Shown here piece after piece: positions 26,259 through 35,742 of a DNA stretch of 64,000 nt. Numbering within the stretch: position 1 is the stretch's first letter; each line of letters opens with the position of its first letter. The position numbers and the translations under genes were made by a program. Below the pieces are notes generated by a model. The model was not told the DNA's origin. It did no database searches and saw only the letters and a program-made list of their open reading frames with translations. The stretch lies in contig JAKAWJ010000006.1 of NCBI GenBank assembly GCA_021817005.1, positions 1 to 64,000 of the forward strand, given 5' to 3'. The DNA comes from an archaeon. GTDB lineage: Archaea; Thermoproteota; Thermoprotei_A; Marsarchaeales; Marsarchaeaceae.

Positions 26259-28139
26259 TCAAGATCCTATTCGTTTGCCAGTTCTCGCATCCATCCACTC
26301 TGTGCGTACGCGGCCATTCAGGACGAGTTCTAGTCTGTACAACGGGTAATAAAACACTTTGCAACTTTCAATTGTGGCGTCTTCGAACAAACCTTTGACA
26401 ACTTCCTCCAACTTGGCTTCGTTTATTTTGGGCTCTTCCACCTTGGCTTCGGACAAATCGACATTCTCCAAATAGAGCGCCCGCTCCGAGAGTCTAACGT
26501 CTGGCAGAGCGACGAGCCGCCTGTAGAGCTTGGTCCTACCCACTTCTCTGGAGCCAACCAGTCGCTTCTCTTCGAGAACCCGGAGCCCGGAGCGCACTGA
26601 TTCTTTTGTGATATTAGACCTGCTGGCTATATCCGCTGTGCCCGTATAATCATCCGACCCGAGCGCTACAAGGATGCCAACCTGAGTAGCGGAAAGACCG
26701 ATGAGCCGTTTCATGCCATCATGCGAGCTAAACCTTTCTTCAAAGGAGACCGCATTGCCGTTGACGGCGTCGAAATACGAGTATTTGGTTTCATACTTTC
26801 GCCGTATTAACGCTGAGCGAACTCGCATGGAGATTCCTAGTTCGACCACGGCCCGCATGACCAAATGAACCGATGCCACGGTTTCTTCTTTCCCGAACAT
26901 GAAGAAGCTTCTTTCCCGCCTGACCATACTCACTGCTTCTGGCGCGGCGATCAAGGGTGGTAGTCCATACGCTTTCGGTGTGACTGCTCCAGCCCGGACT
27001 TCCGACGCATGAACGCCCGTGAGTCCCTGCTTCTTAGGGGACAGTGTAGCGCCAAGCTTCTCTCCGCCATTATTGCTGCTCTCCCTGTGGAGTTCAACTT
27101 CATCCGAGCCGTCGTCTTCGAACTCGGCAAGCATTGTTGACCTTCCGGTTGAAGTTGCTTCTGCGCTCAGGGCTGGTTCTCTCGCAGACTGGACAGATCT
27201 AGTTCGTCCCGATTCGGCTCCGGCCACTCCTTTGCTCTGGGATAGCACCTCTTCTTCCTGAAATTCGGTGGAAGCTGGCCCTGCAGCAACGGAGCGTTTC
27301 ACGTCCTCCAATGCTGCGCGCTGTTGAGGTTCCCCGGCTAATTTTGGTGTAGTCCCCCCGTGCCGGGTTTCTCTCTCACGTATTCGAACCCTCACTGGTG
27401 TTGGCGAGAGTCCTCCCATAGCGAGAAAACTCCCTGCTGGAAGTGTTGGTAGCTGTTCAAGAAGCTCCTTGTAAGTAAAGAACTGTTCGACCGCGCGCAT
27501 GTCGTTCTTTAAAACCAGCCGGCCGATTAGCTGATTACCGCACTGGCTGAGCACGTTTTTATCCACAAGTGATGGGCGCTGAGTACACACAACCATCCCT
27601 AGGCCCCGTTTTCTTCCTCGTCTTGCAACTTCGTTCATTATCGGCAGACGCTCTCCGCCGCTCTGCGGGATGAACTTGTCAGCCTCTTCGACTATCAGTA
27701 AGTATGGCGTTCGTTTGTTAGATAACACGTCGTACAACACTGATACAAAAGCGTCCACCTTTCCGTGAGAACTATCTGTTTCCGAAATGTCCAAGATCAG
27801 GGGGGGTGAATCCGGGGCAGCCTTGGCCAGTTTTGTGATATCTACTTCGTGCCATTTCATGTCGCAATACGGGTCCTCTCCTATCCAGAGGGCCTCAAAT
27901 CGGTCTTTGAGGCCAGAGTATTCGCCTTCGGTATCCAGAAGGGCGAAAGGGACCCCTCCCTTGCACAGCTCCTCGCAAAGGACCCCCACGGCGTAGCTCT
28001 TGCCGCTGCCGCTGGAACCAATGATACACGTCCTGCCAGTAGCTATGCTGTCTGCGCTTACCTGAAATGGGCGCAGATCTTTAGGTGGAATCAACCCTAC
28101 GGCTTCGGACTGTACTGCCCCGAGTTCAAGCAGAACCAT
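26259..28139 (-). CDS. HerA/VirB4-like ATPase with C-terminal winged helix
   Basis: A 626-aa P-loop ATPase of the HerA-FtsK class. Walker A is IIGSSGSGKSYAVGVL (about residues 40-55) and Walker B is YLLIVEEADKF, followed by an Arg-rich RRGRKRGLGMVVCTQRP motif. A Ser/Glu-rich linker (about residues 270-390) leads to a C-terminal region with a winged-helix pattern (about 475-540, DIASRSNITKESVRSGLRVL) like the TrmB/MarR type. HerA normally works with the NurA nuclease in end resection, and no nurA is adjacent. A minus-strand TATA-like TTATATC lies about 35-40 bases upstream. The role may be DNA translocation coupled to sequence recognition. Confidence 0.85.
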   Translation of the reverse strand: MVLLELGAVQSEAVGLIPPKDLRPFQVSADSIATGRTCIIGSSGSGKSYAVGVLCEELCKGGVPFALLDTEGEYSGLKDRFEALWIGEDPYCDMKWHEVDITKLAKAAPDSPPLILDISETDSSHGKVDAFVSVLYDVLSNKRTPYLLIVEEADKFIPQSGGERLPIMNEVARRGRKRGLGMVVCTQRPSLVDKNVLSQCGNQLIGRLVLKNDMRAVEQFFTYKELLEQLPTLPAGSFLAMGGLSPTPVRVRIRERETRHGGTTPKLAGEPQQRAALEDVKRSVAAGPASTEFQEEEVLSQSKGVAGAESGRTRSVQSAREPALSAEATSTGRSTMLAEFEDDGSDEVELHRESSNNGGEKLGATLSPKKQGLTGVHASEVRAGAVTPKAYGLPPLIAAPEAVSMVRRERSFFMFGKEETVASVHLVMRAVVELGISMRVRSALIRRKYETKYSYFDAVNGNAVSFEERFSSHDGMKRLIGLSATQVGILVALGSDDYTGTADIASRSNITKESVRSGLRVLEEKRLVGSREVGRTKLYRRLVALPDVRLSERALYLENVDLSEAKVEEPKINEAKLEEVVKGLFEDATIESCKVFYYPLYRLELVLNGRVRTEWMDARTGKRIGS

Positions 28140-28339
28140 GGCGCTTAGCTCAGCTGCAATAGACCTCCGACTGATATAACATTTTGTCTTGAGAAGCGAT
28201 CCCGATACGTTCTCAGGGACTCCACAGTATCATATGCCTGTAGTCACAAGCGAAGCAATTGCAGCGAGAAGAGCTCAGCTTAGATTCTTGGGTCTAGAGC
28301 CCCTGTAAGCTGAATCTCGCCCTAGGACCAAACTCCTAG

Positions 28340-28801
28340 ATGGATGTCCATAAGTATACGCCACTATTGCATTTCAGCGGAGGGAACTTGGAGTTGGGTT
28401 CTTATTGGCTGTTCAAAGAGGAGCCATCACATTACTCCTGGGAGGACTTGGTGAAGGATGGAGAAACCGAGTGGAACGGTGTTCGTAACAATCTGGCGCT
28501 GAAGCACTTGAGTCACATAAAGTCGGGAGATCACATATTTTTCTATCACACCGGGAATGAAAAGTGTGTAGTCGGTATAATGGTCGCTGTGGGTGATGCG
28601 GCGCATGTCGAGTCCAACGGAGGGGAAGTTGGTATAGTGGTGAAAGTAAGACCTGTCAGAAAACTTCCGAAACCCGTTAGCTTGGCACAGATAAAGGCGG
28701 ACAAGCGCTTCTCAGCATTTGAACTTGTACGCATTCCGCGCCTCTCGGTTATGCCTGTCCGAAAGGAATTATGGGACGCAATCCTGGATTTGGGTGGGTA
28801 G
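28340..28801 (+). CDS. EVE-domain protein
   Basis: The 153-aa frame holds an EVE domain, a PUA-related fold that binds modified bases. The domain begins GSYWLFKEEPSHYSWEDL (about residue 20) and includes EWNGVRNNLA and FFYHTGNEKCVVGI, which match the family well. A start at a TTG near 28388-28394 would give the usual domain-only protein of about 135 aa; the ATG at 28340 adds a polar extension. It stands alone. EVE proteins are linked to recognition of modified DNA or RNA. Confidence 0.9.
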   Translation: MDVHKYTPLLHFSGGNLELGSYWLFKEEPSHYSWEDLVKDGETEWNGVRNNLALKHLSHIKSGDHIFFYHTGNEKCVVGIMVAVGDAAHVESNGGEVGIVVKVRPVRKLPKPVSLAQIKADKRFSAFELVRIPRLSVMPVRKELWDAILDLGG

Positions 28802-29150
28802 GAATCGAAATACAATTTCCGGGCGCCTACCCCTCCCCCCTTTATCTTTTCGGCTATGAGAGAGCCTGCTGTGGGCGGAGCAGGAAGACTCTCGTCACCG
28901 CATAGGCTTACTTTTAATACAATCATCAAACCACTACGCGTCGAACAAGTTCTGACACTTGACAAATATCCAAGTGCTGGATGGATGCAAGAGCTTCTGG
29001 CAATCGATATCCGCGACATTCAGAATATCGGGTGGCGCGTGTTTCTCGTTTCTGCTTGTAATTGAACCCCGGCCAAGTTCCAGACAGACTGCATCTTCGG
29101 GACCGGGTTGACAAAGCTTTAACTATAAGTTTACAGTTGCTCAATACGCC
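28802..29150. other. Intergenic region
   Basis: It contains a T-rich tract soon after the EVE stop (around 28838-28848), probably a terminator, and at its right end the TATA-like TTTAACTATAAG (about 29118-29129) for the permease gene. A 69-codon frame at 28856 has no recognisable features. Confidence 0.4.
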
Positions 29151-30692
29151 TTGCCAGAGAAGGAAGAAGGGTCTATCAAGGACGCGCCTAAAGGCGCGAG
29201 TGCAGCTACTCAAGCATCAATAGCCGGAACTACTACGCTGAAAAGGGGCGCGGTGGGGACAATACACGGAGTCTTCCAGTCGTTCTCGTTTGTGGGCCCA
29301 GCCGCGGACGTGGCCATACTCTTAGTAGGCACTGTGGGCTTTGCGTTGCTCTCGACACCGCTAGCTGTGATTTTTGCCTGGCTCATCTACGGGCTCTGGA
29401 TGATCACCCCTTATGAGTTCTCCAAATACAAGACAAATGCAGGTAGTTACTATGCCTATTCGGCTAGCTCTACCACAGATGGTTCGCTCGGGCCCATCAC
29501 TCTTTTTAGCTGGATGGGTGAGAATCTCACTGGCCAGTCTTTTGGAATACTGGGACTCGCTGGATTCCTGTTCGCCATATCTTCGTTTATATCCAATATA
29601 CCCTACATCTGGGTAGTCTTCGCTGTAATCATCACAGTATACATGTTCGTACTGCCTTACCTAGGAATCAGGATATCCCTGAGTTACGTCGCGATTACGG
29701 GCATAATGGAAGTGCTGGTGCTTGTAATTGGGGCAATAATAATCATAATCCGCGTCGGGCCAGGTAATAGCCTCACACCCTTCACAATTCCGGCTGGCGC
29801 CTTGGGTGGCGTATTTTTCGGGGTTGTCTTCTCGATTCTTGATTTCACGGGCCTGGGTACGGTCACAACCGTTTCGGAAGAAATACAGGAGCCTCGTAAG
29901 AAAATCAGAAAGGCGCTCATAATCGCATGGCTGATCTCAGGGGTGGCGCTTATTCCCACCTCGTATGCGCTTATGGTGGGATGGATTAACCCCATCGGAG
30001 GACATGCTGCCAACCTGATAACGAATTATGCCAGCTCCCCCGACCCCGGACTCATCGTATTTCGGAACTATCTCGGCCCGATTGGATTTATTCTGCTGGC
30101 TATCTTTACAATCAACAGCTACTTTTCTTACGGAGTTGCAAAAACCAACGCGGTGAGCCGCATTTGGTATTCCGCGGCTCGGGACGGCGTAGTGTTTCCA
30201 GGTAGTGTTTCCAAGCTCCACCCGAAGCACCGCACCCCGGCTAACGCCATGATTCTGTGGTTGGGCAGTTCATTCGTTCTTGATATAATCCTCGGGCTCA
30301 TCTTCGGACCATTGACCGCTGGTCTGGTGCTGCTTTCAATGGCCGGAATCTCGATAATATTTGTTCACGTTTTTGCGAACACGGGTCTGTCCTTCTTCAG
30401 TTATTCAGAACTCCGTAAGAGAGGCGAGTCCAACGTGCTCTATCACTTTATCGCACCCATAGCCTCATCTATACTCGGGATTATCGTGGTGGGCTATTCC
30501 CTGCAGTCTGCTTTTTCTGCGTACATCTCTACTCCGACCACAACCAATCTCGCGTATTTGGTGGCCCCAATTCTGGGCGTGGTCTGGTGCCTGGGACTGG
30601 GTGGGGCGCTTACGCTCTACTACCGCTCCAAGAAAAGTGACATACTCGCAAAAGCCGGCAGGTATGACGCAGAAGCTGTTGCAGAAGCTTAA
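29151..30692 (+). CDS. APC-family amino acid permease
   Basis: A 513-aa membrane transporter with about 12 hydrophobic helices and the APC-type first helix region (GVFQSFSFVGPAADVAIL). The conserved FSILDFTGLGTVTTVSEEIQEPRK stretch lies in the middle and is typical of amino-acid/polyamine permeases. A TATA-like box at 29118-29129 would start transcription at about the TTG at 29151, so a leaderless TTG start is likely. It is followed closely by an aminotransferase, so it may import the amino acid or amine that enzyme uses. Confidence 0.92.
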   Translation: MPEKEEGSIKDAPKGASAATQASIAGTTTLKRGAVGTIHGVFQSFSFVGPAADVAILLVGTVGFALLSTPLAVIFAWLIYGLWMITPYEFSKYKTNAGSYYAYSASSTTDGSLGPITLFSWMGENLTGQSFGILGLAGFLFAISSFISNIPYIWVVFAVIITVYMFVLPYLGIRISLSYVAITGIMEVLVLVIGAIIIIIRVGPGNSLTPFTIPAGALGGVFFGVVFSILDFTGLGTVTTVSEEIQEPRKKIRKALIIAWLISGVALIPTSYALMVGWINPIGGHAANLITNYASSPDPGLIVFRNYLGPIGFILLAIFTINSYFSYGVAKTNAVSRIWYSAARDGVVFPGSVSKLHPKHRTPANAMILWLGSSFVLDIILGLIFGPLTAGLVLLSMAGISIIFVHVFANTGLSFFSYSELRKRGESNVLYHFIAPIASSILGIIVVGYSLQSAFSAYISTPTTTNLAYLVAPILGVVWCLGLGGALTLYYRSKKSDILAKAGRYDAEAVAEA

Positions 30693-30717
30693 TTTCCTTA
30701 TTTGGAGTAGATAGTTC

Positions 30718-32088
30718 ATGGACGCAGCCGAGCAGCTGAGCTTGCCTGGAGCTCCGAATATCAGAGTGCCACCCCCGGGTCCAAAGTCTGCGGAGTTACT
30801 CAAGACCCAGGAGCGACTGGAGACTCAGAGCAGAACCATCACTCAACAATTCAGCATGGCCATAAAGAGAGCAAAGGGCTCGGTTATCGAAGACATGGAT
30901 GGCAATCTGTACATCGACTGGTTCAGCGGCATCTGTGTGCTAAATCTTGGCCACGCAAACCCCGTAGTAAAAAGAGCGATGATTGAGCAGATTGACAAGC
31001 TGGTACACATGAACGAAGTTCCGAGCGAAGCAAGAGTTCGATTCATGGAAACGCTCGAATCCACCCTGCCCGGGAGCCTAAAGAACAGCGCAAAATTCAT
31101 GTTCACTGTTACTGGCGGTGATGCCTGCGAGGCCGCTGTGGCTCTGGCAAGGCATGTGTCAAAGAAGAGAACCATAGTGGTCTTCGGAGGAGCGTACCAC
31201 GGAGTGGCTGGGGACATTGTGGGGGCAACTGCGAATTACCATTATCGGGATTACGCTACTCTCAGTTCCGCGGGGTTTCATCATTTGCCTTACCCATACA
31301 CCTACCGTTTTCCAACGAAAACCAGCAAGGAAGAAATGGCTAGGGCAGTGGTGGACCAGCTCGAGTACTCGATAAGAGACCCTTACTCCGGGGTGGGCGG
31401 GGTTGGGGGCGTACTTGTAGAACCCATCCAAGGAGAAGGCGGATACATCGTCCCGCCGGATGATTTTCTGCCCATGCTGCGCGAAGTGACCGAAAAATAC
31501 AGTATCCCGCTCATTGTAGACGAAATACAGTCCGGAATGGGTAGAACCGGGCGGATCTGGGCGAGCGAACACGTTGGAATATCACCCGATATAATGTGCA
31601 TGTCAAAAAGCATCGGAGGGGGGATTCCCACATCCGTCGTAGCATATCGAAAAGATTTCGACGAGGATCTCCCGGCGGGCTTTCATCTCGGTACTTTTCG
31701 TGGCAATCCTGTGGCGCTTGCTGCGGGGGAAGCGATCTTACGGCACTTCAAGGAGTCCAGCCTTCTCGAGAGGGTTAGGGTTCAGGGGGACCGGATCAAG
31801 ACGAGGTTTCAGGAAATTTCGTTAAGGTTCGACCAGATTGGCGAAGTGAGGGGGAGGGGTTTCATGATCGGGACCGAGCTAGTGAACAGCCGCGAGACGA
31901 GGGAACCGGGAACGGAACTCGCGAGAAAGGTCAAAGAGGGCATGTTTTCGAGGGGTGTGCTCATGCACACCTGCGGACACTTTTCGAACGTGTTGCGCTT
32001 CATGGCACCCCTTACAATTGAAGATTCGCTTGTTGACAAGGGCTTGGAGATATATGAAGCTTCCATGGAAAAAGCAGTAAGAGGTTAG
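30718..32088 (+). CDS. Class-III aminotransferase (GabT/ornithine type)
   Basis: A 456-aa PLP enzyme. It has the class-III elements GNLYIDWFSGI near the N-terminus, TVTGGDACEAA for phosphate binding, LIVDEIQSGMGRTGRIWA for the PLP-ring Asp, and MSKSIGGGIPTSVV with the Schiff-base Lys. It probably transfers the omega-amino group of 4-aminobutyrate, ornithine or a related diamine to 2-oxoglutarate; the exact donor cannot be assigned. It starts at ATG 30718 after TTGGAG, 25 bases downstream of the permease, and is probably cotranscribed. Confidence 0.9.
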   Translation: MDAAEQLSLPGAPNIRVPPPGPKSAELLKTQERLETQSRTITQQFSMAIKRAKGSVIEDMDGNLYIDWFSGICVLNLGHANPVVKRAMIEQIDKLVHMNEVPSEARVRFMETLESTLPGSLKNSAKFMFTVTGGDACEAAVALARHVSKKRTIVVFGGAYHGVAGDIVGATANYHYRDYATLSSAGFHHLPYPYTYRFPTKTSKEEMARAVVDQLEYSIRDPYSGVGGVGGVLVEPIQGEGGYIVPPDDFLPMLREVTEKYSIPLIVDEIQSGMGRTGRIWASEHVGISPDIMCMSKSIGGGIPTSVVAYRKDFDEDLPAGFHLGTFRGNPVALAAGEAILRHFKESSLLERVRVQGDRIKTRFQEISLRFDQIGEVRGRGFMIGTELVNSRETREPGTELARKVKEGMFSRGVLMHTCGHFSNVLRFMAPLTIEDSLVDKGLEIYEASMEKAVRG

Positions 32089-32129
32089 TCGTACAGACGA
32101 GCTCAATACCGCGCCACGGCCCAAAGTTA

Positions 32130-33164
32130 ATGCGGTTTTCCGCAAACGTTGTCGCGGGTTTCGGCTCCGTAAGCAAACTGGGAGATACCCTTCGGGAGCT
32201 CGGATTCACAAAGAATGTGCTCTTAATTTGCGGTCAGAAGTCCTACGAGGTCGCGGGGAGGATGGTCGAGAAATCTCTGAAAAAGGAAGACTACAATCTC
32301 AGAGTATTGAGCGAGGGTATCTATCCCTCAGTGAGGCGGGTGCACGAGCTCTTGGAGAAAGAAGCCGCGGGTTTCCCGAACGCCAGCGTAATCGCAGTAG
32401 GTGGCGGTAGAACGGTTGATGTCGCCAAGTACATGGCGAAGGCGCTTGGCACGAGACTAGCGGTGGTACCTACACTGCTCTCGAGCGACGCAATCGCAAG
32501 CGGATTTTCCGTCCTGTGGAATGGCACAAAGAGCCGAGCCATCGAAACAGTAGTGCCTTCGCTCGTGATAGGGGACTACGACATACTCAAGAACCAACCA
32601 AGGCGCTACGTTTCTTCCGGGGTAGGGGACATGCTCTCAAAATTTTCGGCGCTTTCAGACTGGAGGCTGAGTTTCTGGCTCGCCGGGGAGCCCTACAGCG
32701 ACTTTGCTATGAATATCGCAAAGTCAATGACCGAGCTTCTCTGTAAGAGGATAGCCGACGTGGGGGCGATGAATTACATAGGGATAGAGACGCTGTTTCT
32801 TGCAGAAGTGACCGACGGCTACCTCATGGAGCTTTCAGGAACCACGCGTGTTGCCGGAGGAAGTGAACACCTGTTCGCGATGGCGATGGAACGGCTCTCC
32901 AACGATGGCCTTCATGGGGAATATTGCGCCTTGGGCACAATAATCATGGTATATCTGCAGCGGGGGGAATCTGAAGACGTAAAGAGGCTTCTCAGGCTGG
33001 CCGGAACACCAACCACGGCATTGGAGTTAGGAATCGAACGCGGCAAAATAGTGAAAGCGCTCACCATCGCTCACAAAATGAGAGACTGGTACACAGTGCT
33101 CGGGACGAAGGGCCTCTCGGAAGGGGCCGCAGAGAGAATAGTCAGGTATACCGGTGTCGCCTGA
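32130..33164 (+). CDS. egsA: sn-glycerol-1-phosphate dehydrogenase
   Basis: A 344-aa cytoplasmic enzyme that reduces dihydroxyacetone phosphate to sn-glycerol-1-phosphate, the archaeal membrane-lipid backbone. It has the NAD-binding VGGGRTVDVAKYMAK motif and the family-specific VVPTLLSSDAIASGFSV segment. The metal-site Asp and His residues are in the expected C-terminal half (for example GGSEHLFAMAM). It follows the aminotransferase by 41 bases. Bacterial AraM homologues exist, but this context is consistent with the archaeal enzyme. It is the best single lineage marker in the window. Confidence 0.93.
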   Translation: MRFSANVVAGFGSVSKLGDTLRELGFTKNVLLICGQKSYEVAGRMVEKSLKKEDYNLRVLSEGIYPSVRRVHELLEKEAAGFPNASVIAVGGGRTVDVAKYMAKALGTRLAVVPTLLSSDAIASGFSVLWNGTKSRAIETVVPSLVIGDYDILKNQPRRYVSSGVGDMLSKFSALSDWRLSFWLAGEPYSDFAMNIAKSMTELLCKRIADVGAMNYIGIETLFLAEVTDGYLMELSGTTRVAGGSEHLFAMAMERLSNDGLHGEYCALGTIIMVYLQRGESEDVKRLLRLAGTPTTALELGIERGKIVKALTIAHKMRDWYTVLGTKGLSEGAAERIVRYTGVA

Positions 33165-33678
33165 GCCTGATTTCACTAGCTCGAACGCGACAGGAGCTCA
33201 TGCACGAAAGGAGAGGATGTTGAGCTTTCGAAGCAACGATGATGCCGCATGGCGCTTGCAATGCTCTCCTTGGCTGGCTACTGTCGAGCAGCGCTTCGAG
33301 GACATCAAATATGCTGGACAAGTCTCAGGGAATTTTTTGGTGTTACTTGCTGTGCTGCAAGCGTATGCCTGCTGTTGGGCGATCGTCCGACTCCGCAACC
33401 TTTCTCGGGTGGGGTTTGTTAGAGCGCAGTTAACGACGTCCTTGCAGACTCGGCTTTTGGTGTGGCAGGGCCTCCGTGTCATTAAATGGGAGTTACGAAA
33501 TTTTGGAAATAGCCACTCCGCTAGAACTGGATCGCTCTCAACCAGCAAACCATATACTCGCATGGCGTCGAATTGCTTCTCCCCGTCTGCCTCATCAAGA
33601 GAGAATTCAGAGAGGATAACGGACCCTGACCAAGAGGACTCGATGTTTCCTCTGGGCTGCTAATTCCCTCATGTTATG
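33165..33678. other. Intergenic region with a possible decayed ORF
   Basis: No confident gene. The minus-strand frame from about 33660 to 33440 reads like protein (for example GSVILSEFSLDEADGEKQFD, then VYGLLVESDPVLAEWLFPKF) but has no start codon until 33563 and turns Arg/Cys-rich after about 33430. It may be the remains of a gene. The plus-strand frame overlapping the end of egsA is not protein-like. Confidence 0.35.
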
Positions 33679-34404
33679 TCACTTCAATGACTTTGCAAGC
33701 TCGGAGAAAAGGTTTGAAGAACTTTTGAATATGATACCCGACCTTATTCCTGCCTCAAAGGCGCCTGCGACATTCTCCGGGCGGTCGTCAATGAACACTG
33801 CCCGAGAGCCGTCAACCCCCTCTCTGTTCAGCAAAAATCTGTAGCACATCGGGTCGGGTTTCCTCAACCCGATTTCACACGACGCGTAGAAGGCGTCGAA
33901 CAATCTGTTCCAGCCATGTTCGTGCATGACGTCAAGGTGTGGCGCAATAGTATTCGTAAGCGCAAACACCTTAAATCCTGAACCTCTTAATCTAGCAATG
34001 AATTCAACGACTGATGGCCTTTCGGTATAGCCTCGCCTAAAAGCCTCTGCACAGAGGTCGTATCCCCGACCCGCGAGTTCGACTGAGGGAGCCAGTTTGG
34101 CAAGCGCGTCGGCCAACAGCTCATCAATGTTCGCCCTTCCCACTTCGGCAAGCAAGAAACCATCCTTCATCGCCTGATGTAGTTTTTTGGGGTCCACGTG
34201 AAAAGCTCTGGCGATATAATCGGTGGTAGGGTATTCCGACCTAGGTTTTATCACTACTCCCCCCATATCAAAGATATAGGTATCCGGGTTAACATGCTTC
34301 CCTTCCGCTGTCCGGAAAACAGTCTCCAAATCTGGCCATCCCACAGCGTGCATTGGATTTGCTCTTGGCCGGTAACCCTGACGTATTCTCTCTCTGCTTC
34401 GCAT
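33679..34404 (-). CDS. HAD-superfamily hydrolase
   Basis: The frame is 241 aa. HAD motif I is YIFDMGGVV, the Thr motif is FALTNT, the Lys motif is LRKPDP and the acidic motif is FIDDRPENV. A small helical cap domain lies between motif I and the Thr motif, as in subfamily IA phosphatases and dehalogenases. The first roughly 40 residues before motif I are not typical, so the true start is probably internal, at ATG 34353 or a TTG near 34329. The substrate is unknown. It probably acts in the cytoplasm as a small-molecule phosphatase. Confidence 0.88.
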   Translation of the reverse strand: MRSRERIRQGYRPRANPMHAVGWPDLETVFRTAEGKHVNPDTYIFDMGGVVIKPRSEYPTTDYIARAFHVDPKKLHQAMKDGFLLAEVGRANIDELLADALAKLAPSVELAGRGYDLCAEAFRRGYTERPSVVEFIARLRGSGFKVFALTNTIAPHLDVMHEHGWNRLFDAFYASCEIGLRKPDPMCYRFLLNREGVDGSRAVFIDDRPENVAGAFEAGIRSGIIFKSSSNLFSELAKSLK

Positions 34405-34791
34405 GAGAAATCACGATCTCTTGAGTTGAGTTTGAGTGACGCATCTTTGCTCAACCGGTGGCATGGCGTCATGGACTGGCCAGCCCGCGGGCCAACCAGC
34501 GAGATAGTAACCAGTCGATACCGTCTGACCTCAACCTCCTCAGTTATTCCCTCTCTGCCGCGGGAGGCTTTTATCGCTAGCGGGTGGGAAGACCAAAGCG
34601 CGTTGGCCCACGCAGGAGGACAGCCGTTAATTCCGGAAACGAAAGCAGAAGTTCCGCAGCTAAACTTGAGAGTCCTTTTCATTTGAGCAAGGTTGCTGAA
34701 TAACCGCCAGCTCCTAGTGATGGTAACGGTTGCAAATAATTCGAGCCACTCTTTAAGAATGCGCAGTCGTATGCGCTCCGGAACAGCTGCA
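34405..34791. other. Intergenic region upstream of the GNAT gene
   Basis: This holds the divergent control region of the HAD and GNAT genes. A TATA-like CTTTAAGA lies at about 34751-34758, about 37 bases before the chosen GNAT start. No gene is supported; opposite-strand frames here are Arg/Ser-rich. Confidence 0.4.
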
Positions 34792-35742
34792 ATGAATATC
34801 CGAGGCTATGAAGGTGGGGACGAGCAGAGTATCGTTCAGCTCTGGAATTCGGCGCTCCGCAACGATCCCATCAATATGCCAGTCTTCGAGCGCAAAATCC
34901 TTCTCGAGCCGAATTTTGACCCTCGAGGGTGCATACTCGCGTTCGAAGGCACAACTCTTGTGGGTTACGCCCAGTGCATGGTCAGGCGATATCCGAACTA
35001 TCACGACGGCTTGGAGCAGGGAAAGGGCTGGATAACTGTATTCATAGCAGATACGCCTGCTGCGGGTAATGCAGTTCTTCGGAGTGCTGGAGACTACTTC
35101 GCAACCAAGGGTGCCAATCAGCTATGGTTCTCGGGCTTCACTCCTAATTACTTCTGGCCAGGCATCGATGCCTCCTCATATCCGCACCTGCACAAGATGC
35201 TACTTGACGCTGGTTACGCTGACGCGTCAGAGGCCCTCGCTATGGACGCGCTCCTGTGGCCAGAATTCAGACTTCCGCCGGGTATTGATGAAATTGAAAG
35301 GCGTCTGGAGAAAGAGGGGATAGTGGTTCGCAGTCCCGAAACAGCAGACCTGGTTTCGCTTCTTAATTTCCTGCGTACGAACTTCTCAGCCGACTGGTAC
35401 AGGCACTGCCTTGACCAGCTCAGCGCAGGAGCTTCAAAGTCTCAGTTCACTATTGCAGTTCGCGGACGCGAGGTACTAGGATATGCCCAGTTTTGGGATG
35501 GCGACGGGTACAACTGGTGGGGTCCAGGTGAACACTTTGGGCCTTTCGGGGTAAAGGAATCCCAAAGAGGAAGGGGGCTCGGTAGTGTGATCCTTAAACG
35601 GACCCTGGAAAATATGCGGAAGTCTGGGTCGCATCATGCTTTCTTCTTATGGACTGATAGAAGAGCAGCGAGGCTCTATGAGCGCTTCGGGTTCAGGGTA
35701 TCCAGAAGATTTACGGTGATGAGGAAAGAGGTGGCAGGATGA
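34792..35742 (+). CDS. Tandem GNAT-domain acetyltransferase (MshD-like architecture)
   Basis: A 316-aa protein with two GNAT domains, about residues 1-140 and 170-316. The second has a clear acetyl-CoA motif, ESQRGRGLGSVILKRTLE, and the terminal AARLYERFGFRVSRRF. The first starts MNIRGYEGGDEQSIVQLWNS. ATG 34792 is preferred over the upstream in-frame start because domain homology begins there and a TATA-like box precedes it. Two fused GNAT domains of this length resemble mycothiol synthase, but many other tandem GNATs exist. Its stop overlaps the start of a PIG-L deacetylase gene by four bases. Confidence 0.85.
   Translation: MNIRGYEGGDEQSIVQLWNSALRNDPINMPVFERKILLEPNFDPRGCILAFEGTTLVGYAQCMVRRYPNYHDGLEQGKGWITVFIADTPAAGNAVLRSAGDYFATKGANQLWFSGFTPNYFWPGIDASSYPHLHKMLLDAGYADASEALAMDALLWPEFRLPPGIDEIERRLEKEGIVVRSPETADLVSLLNFLRTNFSADWYRHCLDQLSAGASKSQFTIAVRGREVLGYAQFWDGDGYNWWGPGEHFGPFGVKESQRGRGLGSVILKRTLENMRKSGSHHAFFLWTDRRAARLYERFGFRVSRRFTVMRKEVAG

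Noticed and set aside
33154-33663. 169-codon plus-strand frame after egsA
   Set aside because: Translation is Ser/Arg/Cys-rich, overlaps the egsA end and has no recognisable domain; the opposite strand looks slightly more protein-like.
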